Part shown: positions 47,030 to 55,092 of the stretch, piece after piece | Layout: every line of letters starts with the position of its first letter | How positions within the stretch are numbered: the stretch's first letter is position 1 | Source of the DNA: Flavobacteriales bacterium UBA2619 | GTDB lineage: Bacteria; Bacteroidota; Bacteroidia; Flavobacteriales_D; Sanyastnellaceae | DNA length: 64,000 bases | Direction: 5' to 3' | NCBI GenBank assembly: GCA_002339135.1 | Contig: DDJR01000048.1 | Coordinates: 6,429-70,428, forward strand | Notes under the pieces: generated by a model | Databases searched by the model: none | Seen by the model: the letters and a program-made list of their open reading frames with translations, nothing else | What the model was told of the DNA's origin: nothing | Program-made: the position numbers and the translations under genes

Positions 47030-48317
47030 CCTCTTGCATAGGGCCACCATTTTGAGATGACATGTTCATGAACCCAATGGGTTGGTCCGAACTTGCAGTG
47101 TAAAAATTTTTTAAATTGGGGAAGATGTCTGTCAATGATGAGGTAGGGACACCCATCCACAACGCGAGTTCAGCAAAATATGAATCCGTAGAAATTTCTG
47201 GTATGACGATGTTTTTATCTATTACACGATCGGCTTGAAGGTCAAGAGAAGGTACTTTTCCAAAGATCTGACTCCCGTTTACAGCCCCTCCGAAAACCAA
47301 AGAATGTCCACCCCATGCATGATCGGTCCCACTGCCTTGAGAGGTAATCGTTCTTGCGAAGTCTGAGATTGTGAAGGTCGTTACCTTTTCTGTTGTGCCC
47401 AATTCAGCCATTGCCTGATAAAAAGATCCGATTGCTCCACTTAAAAGAGAAAGCACATTGTTGTGGTTGTTGAGGAGCTCCTCATGGGTGTCAAACCCAC
47501 CAAGTTTAACGTAATATGTTTGCCTTTCCATTCCTAAGCTCCCAGATACGGCGATACTCTGAGCGACCCTTTTCATCTGATTAGAAATATCTGTGTCCGC
47601 GAATTGTGTTGTGAGAGGTGTCAGGTTATCGATCGCTGAAGTGTAACCGTCAGGTTGGTTTGAAGGAGAAAACCCATCTGTTTGATGTTCTGCTTGCCAG
47701 AGATTTGTCCCTAAAAAAGACAGGTTCATAGACAGCTCTTGGTTCGTGTTTCCAGAAGTGAGAATATCCGCAACCTTTCTTCCCCAACCATTTTCCGTTC
47801 TTGACTGAGGAACTGAAGTATGCCAATGTTTGGATTGATCTGAGTGCGACATCAACCCCAAAGGCAGATTTGCTGTACCTGCTAAAATTTGGCGCTTAGA
47901 AACTGGTTCTACGAGGGTTCCGACATTTGAAATTACCGCAGCGTTTCCAGAGTTAAATAAATGAGCGACTTCTGGCATCGCTGGGTGCAGGCCGTAGCTT
48001 ATTCCATCTGGATCCGTATAATTGAGCGGGATAAGATCTCCACAAGGCAACGCCAAATGAGATCGTGAATCAGCGTACACATCATAGGGGTCTGAAGAAG
48101 TTGGAACCACCATGTTGTATGAATCATTCCCCCCAGCTAAAAGGACACACACAAGCGCTCTGTAGTCATCTGGTTGAGAAGGGGGCGTGAGTGAATTCAC
48201 CATCCCTAAGCTGTTAAAAGACGAAAGAAATGCAGCAGAACCTACCGCTGCACAACCTGTTGTACCGATAAATGTTCTCCTTGAAATGTGTCTCTTGGTT
48301 GACTTCTTAACTGACAT
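46992..48317 (-). CDS. DUF1501 family exported protein
   Basis: This is a 441-aa DUF1501 protein, a family in the alkaline-phosphatase-like superfamily. The N-terminus holds a twin-arginine signal (ISRRTFIGTTGCAAVGS), so Tat export of a folded protein is likely. Family blocks are RALVCVLLAGGNDSYNMVVP, YGLHPAMPEV, LGLMSHSDQSKHWHT, LGGFDTHEELL and SDHAWGGHS-type GTDHAWGGHSLVFGG. The commonly paired DUF1800 gene is not in view. Its 3' end overlaps the convergent phosphodiesterase gene. Confidence 0.9.
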   Translation of the reverse strand: MSVKKSTKRHISRRTFIGTTGCAAVGSAAFLSSFNSLGMVNSLTPPSQPDDYRALVCVLLAGGNDSYNMVVPTSSDPYDVYADSRSHLALPCGDLIPLNYTDPDGISYGLHPAMPEVAHLFNSGNAAVISNVGTLVEPVSKRQILAGTANLPLGLMSHSDQSKHWHTSVPQSRTENGWGRKVADILTSGNTNQELSMNLSFLGTNLWQAEHQTDGFSPSNQPDGYTSAIDNLTPLTTQFADTDISNQMKRVAQSIAVSGSLGMERQTYYVKLGGFDTHEELLNNHNNVLSLLSGAIGSFYQAMAELGTTEKVTTFTISDFARTITSQGSGTDHAWGGHSLVFGGAVNGSQIFGKVPSLDLQADRVIDKNIVIPEISTDSYFAELALWMGVPTSSLTDIFPNLKNFYTASSDQPIGFMNMSSQNGGPMQEVSFRKPGQTPLG

Positions 48318-48394
48318 GTAGATGACTTTTAAATGATATAATCAGGTGAGAAAATCAACTGAAGTAACGAAAGCGCTTTTTTAAATCACAAGAA

Positions 48395-50062
48395 TTAGTT
48401 CAAGATAATTCTTCTGTATGTCGGTGTTTCAGATTGTGTGTTTAACTGAAAGATGTACGCTCCTCTTGGCAGTTCACTCACATCGAGTGTTGTTTCGTTT
48501 TGTAATGAGCACCTTCGAACCAACCTCCCCGAATTGTCTCTCACAAATAGTTCTGCTGATTGAATTCCGTTTTGAAGAACAACCGTGACATTTGAAGAAG
48601 CAGGAGATGGGAAAACTACAAATGACCCATCTTCGACTTCATCGATTGAGACCGCAGTAATGTCTATGGTGAGACAGACCTCATCGCCTGAGCATCCTCC
48701 GTTGTTCGTCTCCGTAACACACAACGAGCCTGCTCCACCTCCCCACCAGGAGACATTGACGTCTGACGTTCCTTCTCCGTCAGTAACATCTCCACTTGTA
48801 CTCACCCAGTCGTAAGTGCTTCCCGATGTGCTAGGGTAAGAATAGGAAAAAAGGATGTTCGCTGTAGGGTTAACTTCTCCTGAAATGGAAAACAGAGTGA
48901 TGTAATTGCACAAAGATGCATCAGGGAGTGCATTTGGAGAATAGTTACAAGCTTGTGAATCGTCGCACCCAAATCCTTGACATTCACATGAGCCAGCTTG
49001 TATCGCGTCATTTGCAGTATTCTCATCACCGTCATCGCAGGAGTCTCCAGGCAAGATGCACGTTGAATCATTGATTGTAGCCTCAAAGTCATAATTACAT
49101 GCTTCGGGATTCATACAGCCCGCGCATGACAAATACTCACATGAACCTTCATCATTAATAGTGGCCTCAAAATCATAATTACATGCTTCAGGATTCATAC
49201 AGCCAGCACATGATAAATACTCACATGAACCATCATCAAGTGTTGCACCCGAATCGAAGTTACAAGACAAATCATCCGTACATCCATAACATGAATAATC
49301 ACATCCACCACTTCCGTCTGTAGCTTCTGGATCAAAGTTGCATGCAGTTAAGTCGATGCAACCTATAATCTCTAGCTCATCACATATCCCGTCGTCGTCT
49401 GAGTCATTTACACATTCTCCATTGTTGTATAGATGCGAGACCTCTAACAAGTCGGGACATACCGTGTCAATGTTTGTTTGTTCACCGCCGACAAATGACT
49501 GCAAGCACGTTTGCAGCGACCAATCACCACAAGTCGTCACTTGAGCTATGAGGATTTTCAGATCGTCACCAGCAACAGCGTTTTCAGGAGAACCGACCAT
49601 ATAAACTGAACCATTGTCAAATACAGCTGAACAAATACCAGTTGCGGTAGGCATTCCAACTGTGGAAGGTAAAATGCCTGGATCATCACTGCTGGTCATC
49701 CCTATGGTCCAATATGTGTCATATTCCATCTCTGGAAAAACGGGCCAAAACAAGGATGAGTTTGAAGCATCCATCGACATTGATGTCGCAACCGGGTCGT
49801 GACATCCGCAAGGGGCATCGATAAACATCTCTGGAGTCCCAAGAGCTCCAACATCAGAATAAAGTGCACTCAGAATATCCTCAGGATTTGTAAAATTCGC
49901 ATAGACCTTATAGGTTCCAAAAAACTGCAAAGCATTTCCTTCTTCAGTAAAAACAGTGTCCAGTTCGAATGTATACTCCGTAAACTGAGCATGTAGGTTG
50001 AAGGAAATGAAAGTTAGTGAGAAAAGAAAAAGAGCAGGTAGGGCTTGCAGATGGTGTTTCAT
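48395..50062 (-). CDS. Cys-rich secreted protein with T9SS sorting domain
   Basis: This is a 555-aa secreted protein. Signal peptide to about residue 25 (FNLHAQ). The N-terminal ~180 residues are a beta-rich domain with CGCHDP. A linker with DSDDDGICDELE (thrombospondin-3/calcium-like) leads into Cys-rich repeats of the type GC...ACN(Y/F)...AT...GSC-Y--C (about residues 230-375). A PKD-like segment then precedes a type A T9SS C-terminal sorting domain (FPSPASSNVTVVL...LPRGAYIFQLNT). The cargo is likely released or anchored at the cell surface. Function is otherwise unknown. Confidence 0.85.
   Translation of the reverse strand: MKHHLQALPALFLFSLTFISFNLHAQFTEYTFELDTVFTEEGNALQFFGTYKVYANFTNPEDILSALYSDVGALGTPEMFIDAPCGCHDPVATSMSMDASNSSLFWPVFPEMEYDTYWTIGMTSSDDPGILPSTVGMPTATGICSAVFDNGSVYMVGSPENAVAGDDLKILIAQVTTCGDWSLQTCLQSFVGGEQTNIDTVCPDLLEVSHLYNNGECVNDSDDDGICDELEIIGCIDLTACNFDPEATDGSGGCDYSCYGCTDDLSCNFDSGATLDDGSCEYLSCAGCMNPEACNYDFEATINDEGSCEYLSCAGCMNPEACNYDFEATINDSTCILPGDSCDDGDENTANDAIQAGSCECQGFGCDDSQACNYSPNALPDASLCNYITLFSISGEVNPTANILFSYSYPSTSGSTYDWVSTSGDVTDGEGTSDVNVSWWGGGAGSLCVTETNNGGCSGDEVCLTIDITAVSIDEVEDGSFVVFPSPASSNVTVVLQNGIQSAELFVRDNSGRLVRRCSLQNETTLDVSELPRGAYIFQLNTQSETPTYRRIILN
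49081..49232 (-). repeat. 84-bp tandem repeat inside the Cys-rich protein gene
   Basis: A near-perfect duplication with a period of 84 bp (28 codons) starts at 49081 and 49165. The encoded units, CAGCMNPEACNYDFEATIND, are identical, while the DNA differs at about five synonymous positions. This points to a fairly recent unit duplication kept under protein-level constraint. Confidence 0.85.
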
Positions 50063-50132
50063 TGAAAGGGATGTTTTTAAAGCTTACAAGTTAAGAAACT
50101 GAAGGGAAATATCTAAAATAAAAATCGATCGA

Positions 50133-51422
50133 TTAACTGTTCATGCCCTCTTCGATTGCTTCGGCCATAAGTGGAATGTGAGCCATCAAATCAACGAACC
50201 CGTCATCTGTGATTACAAGGTCATTCTCCAAGCGTATTCCTAGGCCTTCTGAAGGAATATAAATTCCTGGCTCGCAAGTGAAAACATTTCCCGATTGTAT
50301 CGGGTTTTGCCAATGTCCTACATCGTGAACGTCTAAGCCGATAAAGTGAGAAGTTCCATGCATGAAATATTTTTTATAGGCGGGTGAGGCTGCCGATTGC
50401 TTCGAAACGTCATGCTTGTCAATCAAATTCAAATCAAGCAATTGCTTCGTCATAAGCTCCCCAACCTGTTTGTGATATTCGTGTAAACTCACACCGGGTC
50501 TCAGCAGCTTCATGGCATCTTGCATCACAGAGTAAACAGAGTTGTATACCGCGCGTTGCCTGTCTGTAAACTTTCCGCTCACAGGAATACATCTCGTCAT
50601 ATCAGCGGCATAGTTTCCATATTCGGCTCCGACATCCATCAACACCACATCGCCAGCTTGACATTCCTTATCGTTCTCTACATAATGAAGGACACATGCG
50701 TTTGCACCACTTCCCACAATAGGCGTGTAAGCAAATCTTCTCGAACCTCTTCTGATAAATTCATGAAGAAATTCTGCTTCAATTTCATACTCCATAACAC
50801 CAGGCTTGACAAATTGAAGCACTCTTTCAAGTCCTGCTTTTGTGATGTCACATGCGCGTTGCATTTGCAGAATTTCTGCCTTTTGTTTTACCGCCCTGAG
50901 GTCATAAAGAAGAGGTGCTGTTCTTGCTGTTCGGTGATTTGGATATTTTTCTCGGATTCTCTTGTTTTCTCTCATCTCTCGTGTTTCCACAGATGTGCTA
51001 GCGCGAGTATGTGGGTTGTCGTTGAGGTAAAGCAAGTCTGACTCAGCCATAAGACGGTGAAGCGTAGTTTCAAAAGCAGATAACCACTGAACGTTGCGAA
51101 TTCCTGTAGACTCAACAGCCTCTTTTTTTGTGAGTTTTGCTCCATGCCAAACAGCGAGCTCGTCACTTGTCTCTATCACAAATAAAATTTCTTTATCTGC
51201 TTCCGAATGTGCCTCTGGGAAAAGCAGCAAAATTGTTTCCTCCTGATCCACTCCACTCAAATAGAAAATATCTGTACCCTGAACAAATGGCATCGTTCCA
51301 TCGGCACTGGTAGGATAAATATCACTAGAAAAGACGAGGGCTAAGCCCTTCGATTCTAACCTGTCAGCCAATGACTGTCTATTGCGTGTGTATAACGCAG
51401 AGGGTAATTTTTCGTAACGCAT
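50133..51422 (-). CDS. pepP: Xaa-Pro aminopeptidase (aminopeptidase P, M24B)
   Basis: This is a 429-aa dimetal peptidase that removes N-terminal residues before proline. The N-terminal creatinase-like domain (to about 165) has QGTDIFYLSGVDQEE. In the C-terminal pita-bread domain the metal ligands are visible in VLMDVGAEYGNYAADMTRCIP (two Asp), HGTSHFIGLDVHDVG (His), CEPGIYIP (Glu) and IRLENDLVIT (Glu). Length and architecture are standard. It is divergent from ridA across only 25 bp. Confidence 0.96.
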   Translation of the reverse strand: MRYEKLPSALYTRNRQSLADRLESKGLALVFSSDIYPTSADGTMPFVQGTDIFYLSGVDQEETILLLFPEAHSEADKEILFVIETSDELAVWHGAKLTKKEAVESTGIRNVQWLSAFETTLHRLMAESDLLYLNDNPHTRASTSVETREMRENKRIREKYPNHRTARTAPLLYDLRAVKQKAEILQMQRACDITKAGLERVLQFVKPGVMEYEIEAEFLHEFIRRGSRRFAYTPIVGSGANACVLHYVENDKECQAGDVVLMDVGAEYGNYAADMTRCIPVSGKFTDRQRAVYNSVYSVMQDAMKLLRPGVSLHEYHKQVGELMTKQLLDLNLIDKHDVSKQSAASPAYKKYFMHGTSHFIGLDVHDVGHWQNPIQSGNVFTCEPGIYIPSEGLGIRLENDLVITDDGFVDLMAHIPLMAEAIEEGMNS

Positions 51423-51447
51423 AGCCGCAAGTTACTACCTTCGGGGC
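51423..51447. promoter_or_regulatory. Abutting divergent -7 elements of pepP and ridA
   Basis: In this 25-bp gap the plus strand has TACCTTCG (51436-51443), 4 nt before the ridA ATG. The minus strand has TAACTTGC (51427-51434), 4 nt before the pepP ATG. The two boxes are 1 bp apart, so any -33 boxes must lie inside the opposite coding regions and the two promoters probably exclude each other. Confidence 0.45.
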
Positions 51448-51888
51448 ATGAGCAACAGTATTTCTACAAATAATGCACCCAAGCCTGTGGGATCTTATCC
51501 GCACGCAAGAAGAGTCGGGGAACTTTTATTCTTAAGCGGAGTAGGGCCGCGTATAGCTGGATCTGGTGTCGGTGACAGCAAAGTGCCTGGCCTAGAACTT
51601 TCTGCAGATGGAGAAGTGATTAAATATGACATTTCAGCACAGGTTCACGCTGTCTTTGGGAATGTAAAGGCCATTTTAGAAGCAAGTGGGAGTTCGTGGG
51701 AGGAGCTTGTCGATGTCACCGTGTTTTTAACGGACATGTCACGTGATTTTTCTGAGTTTAATCGTATTTATGCAGAGTATTTTTCAGACCTTGGAGACAA
51801 GAGGCCTTGCAGAACTACTGTAGAAATAAACTGTTTGCCAACTCCTATTGCAATTGAATTAAAATGTGTTGCTACAATAAAATCATAA
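51448..51888 (+). CDS. RidA-family protein, 2-aminomuconate deaminase-like
   Basis: This is a 146-aa RidA/YjgF/YER057c protein. The opening APKPVGSYPHARRVGELLFLSGVGPR resembles the branch that includes 2-aminomuconate deaminases more than the canonical RidA enamine hydrolase. The family's RxxxEI-type arginine is present (PCRTTVEINCLP). It is directly followed (3 bp) by a tryptophan 2,3-dioxygenase gene, so a role in the kynurenine route is likely: deaminating 2-aminomuconate or hydrolysing an enamine/imine intermediate. Confidence 0.82.
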   Translation: MSNSISTNNAPKPVGSYPHARRVGELLFLSGVGPRIAGSGVGDSKVPGLELSADGEVIKYDISAQVHAVFGNVKAILEASGSSWEELVDVTVFLTDMSRDFSEFNRIYAEYFSDLGDKRPCRTTVEINCLPTPIAIELKCVATIKS

Positions 51889-51891
51889 ATA

Positions 51892-52887
51892 ATGCCTAAT
51901 AAGAACGATTTTAAGCCTGAAATACTAGATAAATTAGACCTTTTGCAGAAGAAGTACTCTGACATGGGACAAGATTTGTCTTCGTATTTAGATGGGCTGC
52001 TGTATGCTGACTTCCTCACTTATTGGGATTATATCAACCTAGATACACTGCTAAGTCTTCAGCAACCGATTACACCATATCCGGATGAGAAAGTATTTAT
52101 TATCTACCATCAAATTACAGAATTGTACTTCAAACTTGCCATCCACGAATTCGAACAAATCGGTGAAGCGGTTAAAGAAGAAAGTCTGACGTCGAAGTTT
52201 TTATTAGAACGGGTAAAAAGAATCAATCGCTATTTCGAAGCGCTTACGAGCAGCTTCGACATTATGGTGGACGGAATGGACCAAGGTGAATTCCTTAAAT
52301 TCCGAATGTCTTTGCTCCCTGCGAGTGGATTCCAAAGTGCTCAATATAGAAAAATTGAAATTTACAGCACATCTTTAGACCGCATTGCTCACAAGAACCA
52401 CCGAGAAAAATTCTCAGGATATGCATTAGAAGAAATTCCGCTAATTTTCGACCACCTCTACTGGAGAGAAGGGGCCTCTGAATTAAAGTCTGGTGCGAAA
52501 ACCCTCACGTTGAAACAATTTGAGAAAAAATACGATGCAGAATTAAAGGCGTTGGCTGTGAAAACTTTCAAATCTAACGTACGGACTGCCTCAGGTTCCC
52601 TTGTTTTTTCAAAAGAAGAGGCTGCCATAAAAGAAGAGTTGCGCCAAGCGATGCGTTGGTTAGACACAAACGTAAACGTAAACTGGACGTTGGCACATTA
52701 CAAATCTGCCGTTAGATACCTTCAACGTGATCCTGAAGATATTGCCGCTACAGGTGGAACGAACTGGCAAAAATATCTCCCTCCTCGTTTCCAGAAGCGC
52801 ATCTTCTTTCCAGAATTGTGGAGTGAACAAGAGATCGAAGATTGGGGTAAAGGTTGGGTTAGCCGTGAAGTTTTTGGGGCAAAGTAA
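51892..52887 (+). CDS. kynA: Tryptophan 2,3-dioxygenase
   Basis: This is a 331-aa heme dioxygenase that opens the indole ring of tryptophan to N-formylkynurenine. It aligns with bacterial TDO throughout: YWDYINLDTLLSLQQPIT, DEKVFIIYHQITELYFKL (substrate-site His), FLKFRMSLLPASGFQSAQYR (carboxylate-binding Arg), WTLAHYKSAVRYL with the proximal heme ligand H269, and the substrate loop ATGGTNWQKYLPP in place of GTGGSSG. The loop between the last two blocks is longer than in Xanthomonas TDO. It is co-transcribed with ridA. Confidence 0.9.
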   Translation: MPNKNDFKPEILDKLDLLQKKYSDMGQDLSSYLDGLLYADFLTYWDYINLDTLLSLQQPITPYPDEKVFIIYHQITELYFKLAIHEFEQIGEAVKEESLTSKFLLERVKRINRYFEALTSSFDIMVDGMDQGEFLKFRMSLLPASGFQSAQYRKIEIYSTSLDRIAHKNHREKFSGYALEEIPLIFDHLYWREGASELKSGAKTLTLKQFEKKYDAELKALAVKTFKSNVRTASGSLVFSKEEAAIKEELRQAMRWLDTNVNVNWTLAHYKSAVRYLQRDPEDIAATGGTNWQKYLPPRFQKRIFFPELWSEQEIEDWGKGWVSREVFGAK

Positions 52888-52899
52888 ATCCACCAGTAC

Positions 52900-54123
52900 A
52901 TGAGGTTATTTTTTGTTTTAGCGAGCGCACTAAGTGTGGTTTTTTCCTTTAGTTGTAACTCTTCTGAGTCTACAGATCCTGACCGAGTGTCGGCGATTTC
53001 TGCTGTGTCTGTGACCAAACCTTTGGTGAGGTTCGATGTGTTGTGGGACAATCTTGAAGTAGATTCTGGAATGATTCGCAAAGACCAAACACTGTCTCAT
53101 CTTCTTGATAATTTTGGAATCGGAGCAGGGAAAGTTGCTACTCTTGCCGCAAACAGCAGGGAAGTATATGATGTTCGGAAAATGAGGGGTGGTAAACGAT
53201 GGTGGCTTGCTTCGGAAAGAGACACAAGTGAGGTTCCTGTTTGGCTTATTTATGAAAGAAATGACCTTGATTACGTTGTTTTTTCCTTGAAAGACACCCT
53301 AGGAGCAAGACTCGGATCCTACGCTGTAGATACAACCTACCGAAGTGTTCAGGGGGAAATAACGAACTCTTTGTATGTCGATTTTGACAGGCTGGGTGTG
53401 CCTACAAATCTTGCTGTTGCAATGGCTAAGGTATACGCATGGACCATTGATTTCACTCATGTACAACCTGGTGACGAATTTGAAGCTTACTACTTTCGGA
53501 AAAGAGTAAACGGAAAAGAAGTTGGGATGCCTACCATACTTTTCTGCAACTTTAACCACCACGGAATGGATCTGCCAGCGTACCGTTTTGATCAAGGTGA
53601 TGGTCCCGATTATTTCGATCCACAAGGTGGGTCGCTGAGGAAGGCTTTTCTAAAATCCCCCGTGGAGTTTTCACGTATTTCTAGCAGCTTTAACAAGAAG
53701 CGTTTTCATCCTGTCTTGAAGAAAGTAAAAGCCCACTTGGGTACAGATTATGCCGCGAAAACTGGCACCCCCATTCTTTCCGTTGGTGATGGCGTAGTCA
53801 CAAAGGCTAGTTACACAAATGGGAATGGGAAATATGTGAAGATTCGTCACAACAACACCTACGAAACCCAATATTTACACATGAGCAAGCGTCTCGTGTC
53901 AGTAGGAGACAGAGTAAAACAAGGAGAAACAATTGGATTGGTGGGTTCGACAGGACTCGCTACTGGACCCCATGTTTGTTTTAGGTTTTGGAAAGATGGC
54001 AAGCAAGTGGATCATCGCAAAGAAAACTTCCCCCCTTCCACTCCTGTTCGAGATGACGAGATGGACAACTTTGCAAAACAGGTTGTAAAGTTGGAGTCCG
54101 ACGCTAAAGACGCGTTCAATTAA
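52900..54123 (+). CDS. M23-family peptidase (LytM/OapA type) with HxC variant
   Basis: This is a 407-aa envelope protein with a signal peptide and possible lipidation at C19 (VFSFSC). The N-terminal ~270 residues resemble the LysM/OapA-like regions of Bacteroidota peptidoglycan endopeptidases (DQTLSHLLDNFGIG, WTIDFTHVQPGDEFEAYY). The C-terminal M23 domain has H279/D283 (HLGTD), H327 (YLHMSK) and GPHVCFRFW. Here H358 is kept but the usual zinc-ligand His two residues on is C360. It probably cleaves peptidoglycan cross-links, or is a regulatory non-enzymatic LytM factor if the site is dead. Confidence 0.9.
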   Translation: MRLFFVLASALSVVFSFSCNSSESTDPDRVSAISAVSVTKPLVRFDVLWDNLEVDSGMIRKDQTLSHLLDNFGIGAGKVATLAANSREVYDVRKMRGGKRWWLASERDTSEVPVWLIYERNDLDYVVFSLKDTLGARLGSYAVDTTYRSVQGEITNSLYVDFDRLGVPTNLAVAMAKVYAWTIDFTHVQPGDEFEAYYFRKRVNGKEVGMPTILFCNFNHHGMDLPAYRFDQGDGPDYFDPQGGSLRKAFLKSPVEFSRISSSFNKKRFHPVLKKVKAHLGTDYAAKTGTPILSVGDGVVTKASYTNGNGKYVKIRHNNTYETQYLHMSKRLVSVGDRVKQGETIGLVGSTGLATGPHVCFRFWKDGKQVDHRKENFPPSTPVRDDEMDNFAKQVVKLESDAKDAFN

Positions 54124-54145
54124 ACTTTGAACTGCAGTCTCTCGA

Positions 54146-55084
54146 CTATTTCCAGTGACCTACTTCCAACTTTAGCTCACTCTCCAGCTTTGCGATTTCC
54201 TCCGCGTAAATTTCTGTAATGTATTCTCTTTCTTCAGAGGTCATTTTTGGAAGCGCATCGGAATTGTAATACCAGGCAACAAGTTTCTTCTTCAGGCTTG
54301 ATGGAATCAGATTCCCAAGTTTGTGTTTAAGTCCGTGCGAAGTAAGAAAGCGATTGAGCTTTTCGAAGCGGGCAAGGCCCCCCGTATTGGCGTCGTTTTT
54401 GTCGGGTTGGGTCGTTGCTTGAGGAAGATCTAGCCAATCGAGGAGCCTTTGCCATTTGTCAGGCGACCGAAGGTCTTCGGTGAGCATTATTAGAATCTGA
54501 GAGTCCGAAAAATGAGCCCGCCAACGAGAAATTTGTTGAGAATAAAGACCCAGCTGAACGAAGAGTTCGCTTGCTCCCCAACCTGGTGAAGGGTGGGCGA
54601 GATCTTTCTCTACTGCCTCACGAAGTGGAAGAGAAGTAAAGCCATACTTTCTGGCCATCATATAGTGGGAATACAAGCGGTCAATGGGGTTGCGAAGCAT
54701 GATTAAGATGCGCGCATTGGGGTGTTCTTTCGCAAGCGCAGCAGGTGCTGATTGAGAAAACAAATACGAGGTGCTACATTCTCCCACAAGAAGTGCTTCG
54801 GGTGGAGCGGGTGCAAAAAGTGAGGCGTAACTGGAAGCATCGCGAATGAAACCGACTTGAAGCTGTGGTAGTGGAGTCTCAGAAAAGTAATCCGACAGAT
54901 CTAGGCGAGTGTTCGCAAGAAATTCTGAAGAGAATTTTGAGGTGTCGATGTCCGTGGAGTAGTAATTGGGCTCCTTGAGAGGGCTGAGGTACACATCTGA
55001 ACGAGAGTTGAGGCGTTCAAAAACAGTTGTCGTTCCAGCTTTAGCGGCGCCAATAACGAAAAAATTTAGAGAGTCTTTTTTCAC
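54146..55084 (-). CDS. Sulfotransferase domain protein
   Basis: This is a ~312-aa PAPS-dependent sulfotransferase. The 5'-phosphosulfate loop is FFVIGAAKAGTTTVFERL close to the N-terminus, and the 3'-phosphate-binding motif is MLRNPIDRLYSHYMMARKYG. This resembles the heparan N-deacetylase/sulfotransferase-like group acting on sugars. The open frame continues upstream to an ATG at 55162 inside the flippase gene, but the extra residues do not look like the family. I use GTG 55084, 8 bp after the flippase stop. It probably sulfates a surface glycan. Confidence 0.85.
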   Translation of the reverse strand: MKKDSLNFFVIGAAKAGTTTVFERLNSRSDVYLSPLKEPNYYSTDIDTSKFSSEFLANTRLDLSDYFSETPLPQLQVGFIRDASSYASLFAPAPPEALLVGECSTSYLFSQSAPAALAKEHPNARILIMLRNPIDRLYSHYMMARKYGFTSLPLREAVEKDLAHPSPGWGASELFVQLGLYSQQISRWRAHFSDSQILIMLTEDLRSPDKWQRLLDWLDLPQATTQPDKNDANTGGLARFEKLNRFLTSHGLKHKLGNLIPSSLKKKLVAWYYNSDALPKMTSEEREYITEIYAEEIAKLESELKLEVGHWK

Positions 55085-55092
55085 GTATTTGC

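Noticed and set aside
50520..51041. Open frame of 173 codons opposite pepP
   Set aside because: Shadow of a conserved peptidase gene; Cys/His-rich and low-complexity translation typical of an antisense frame.
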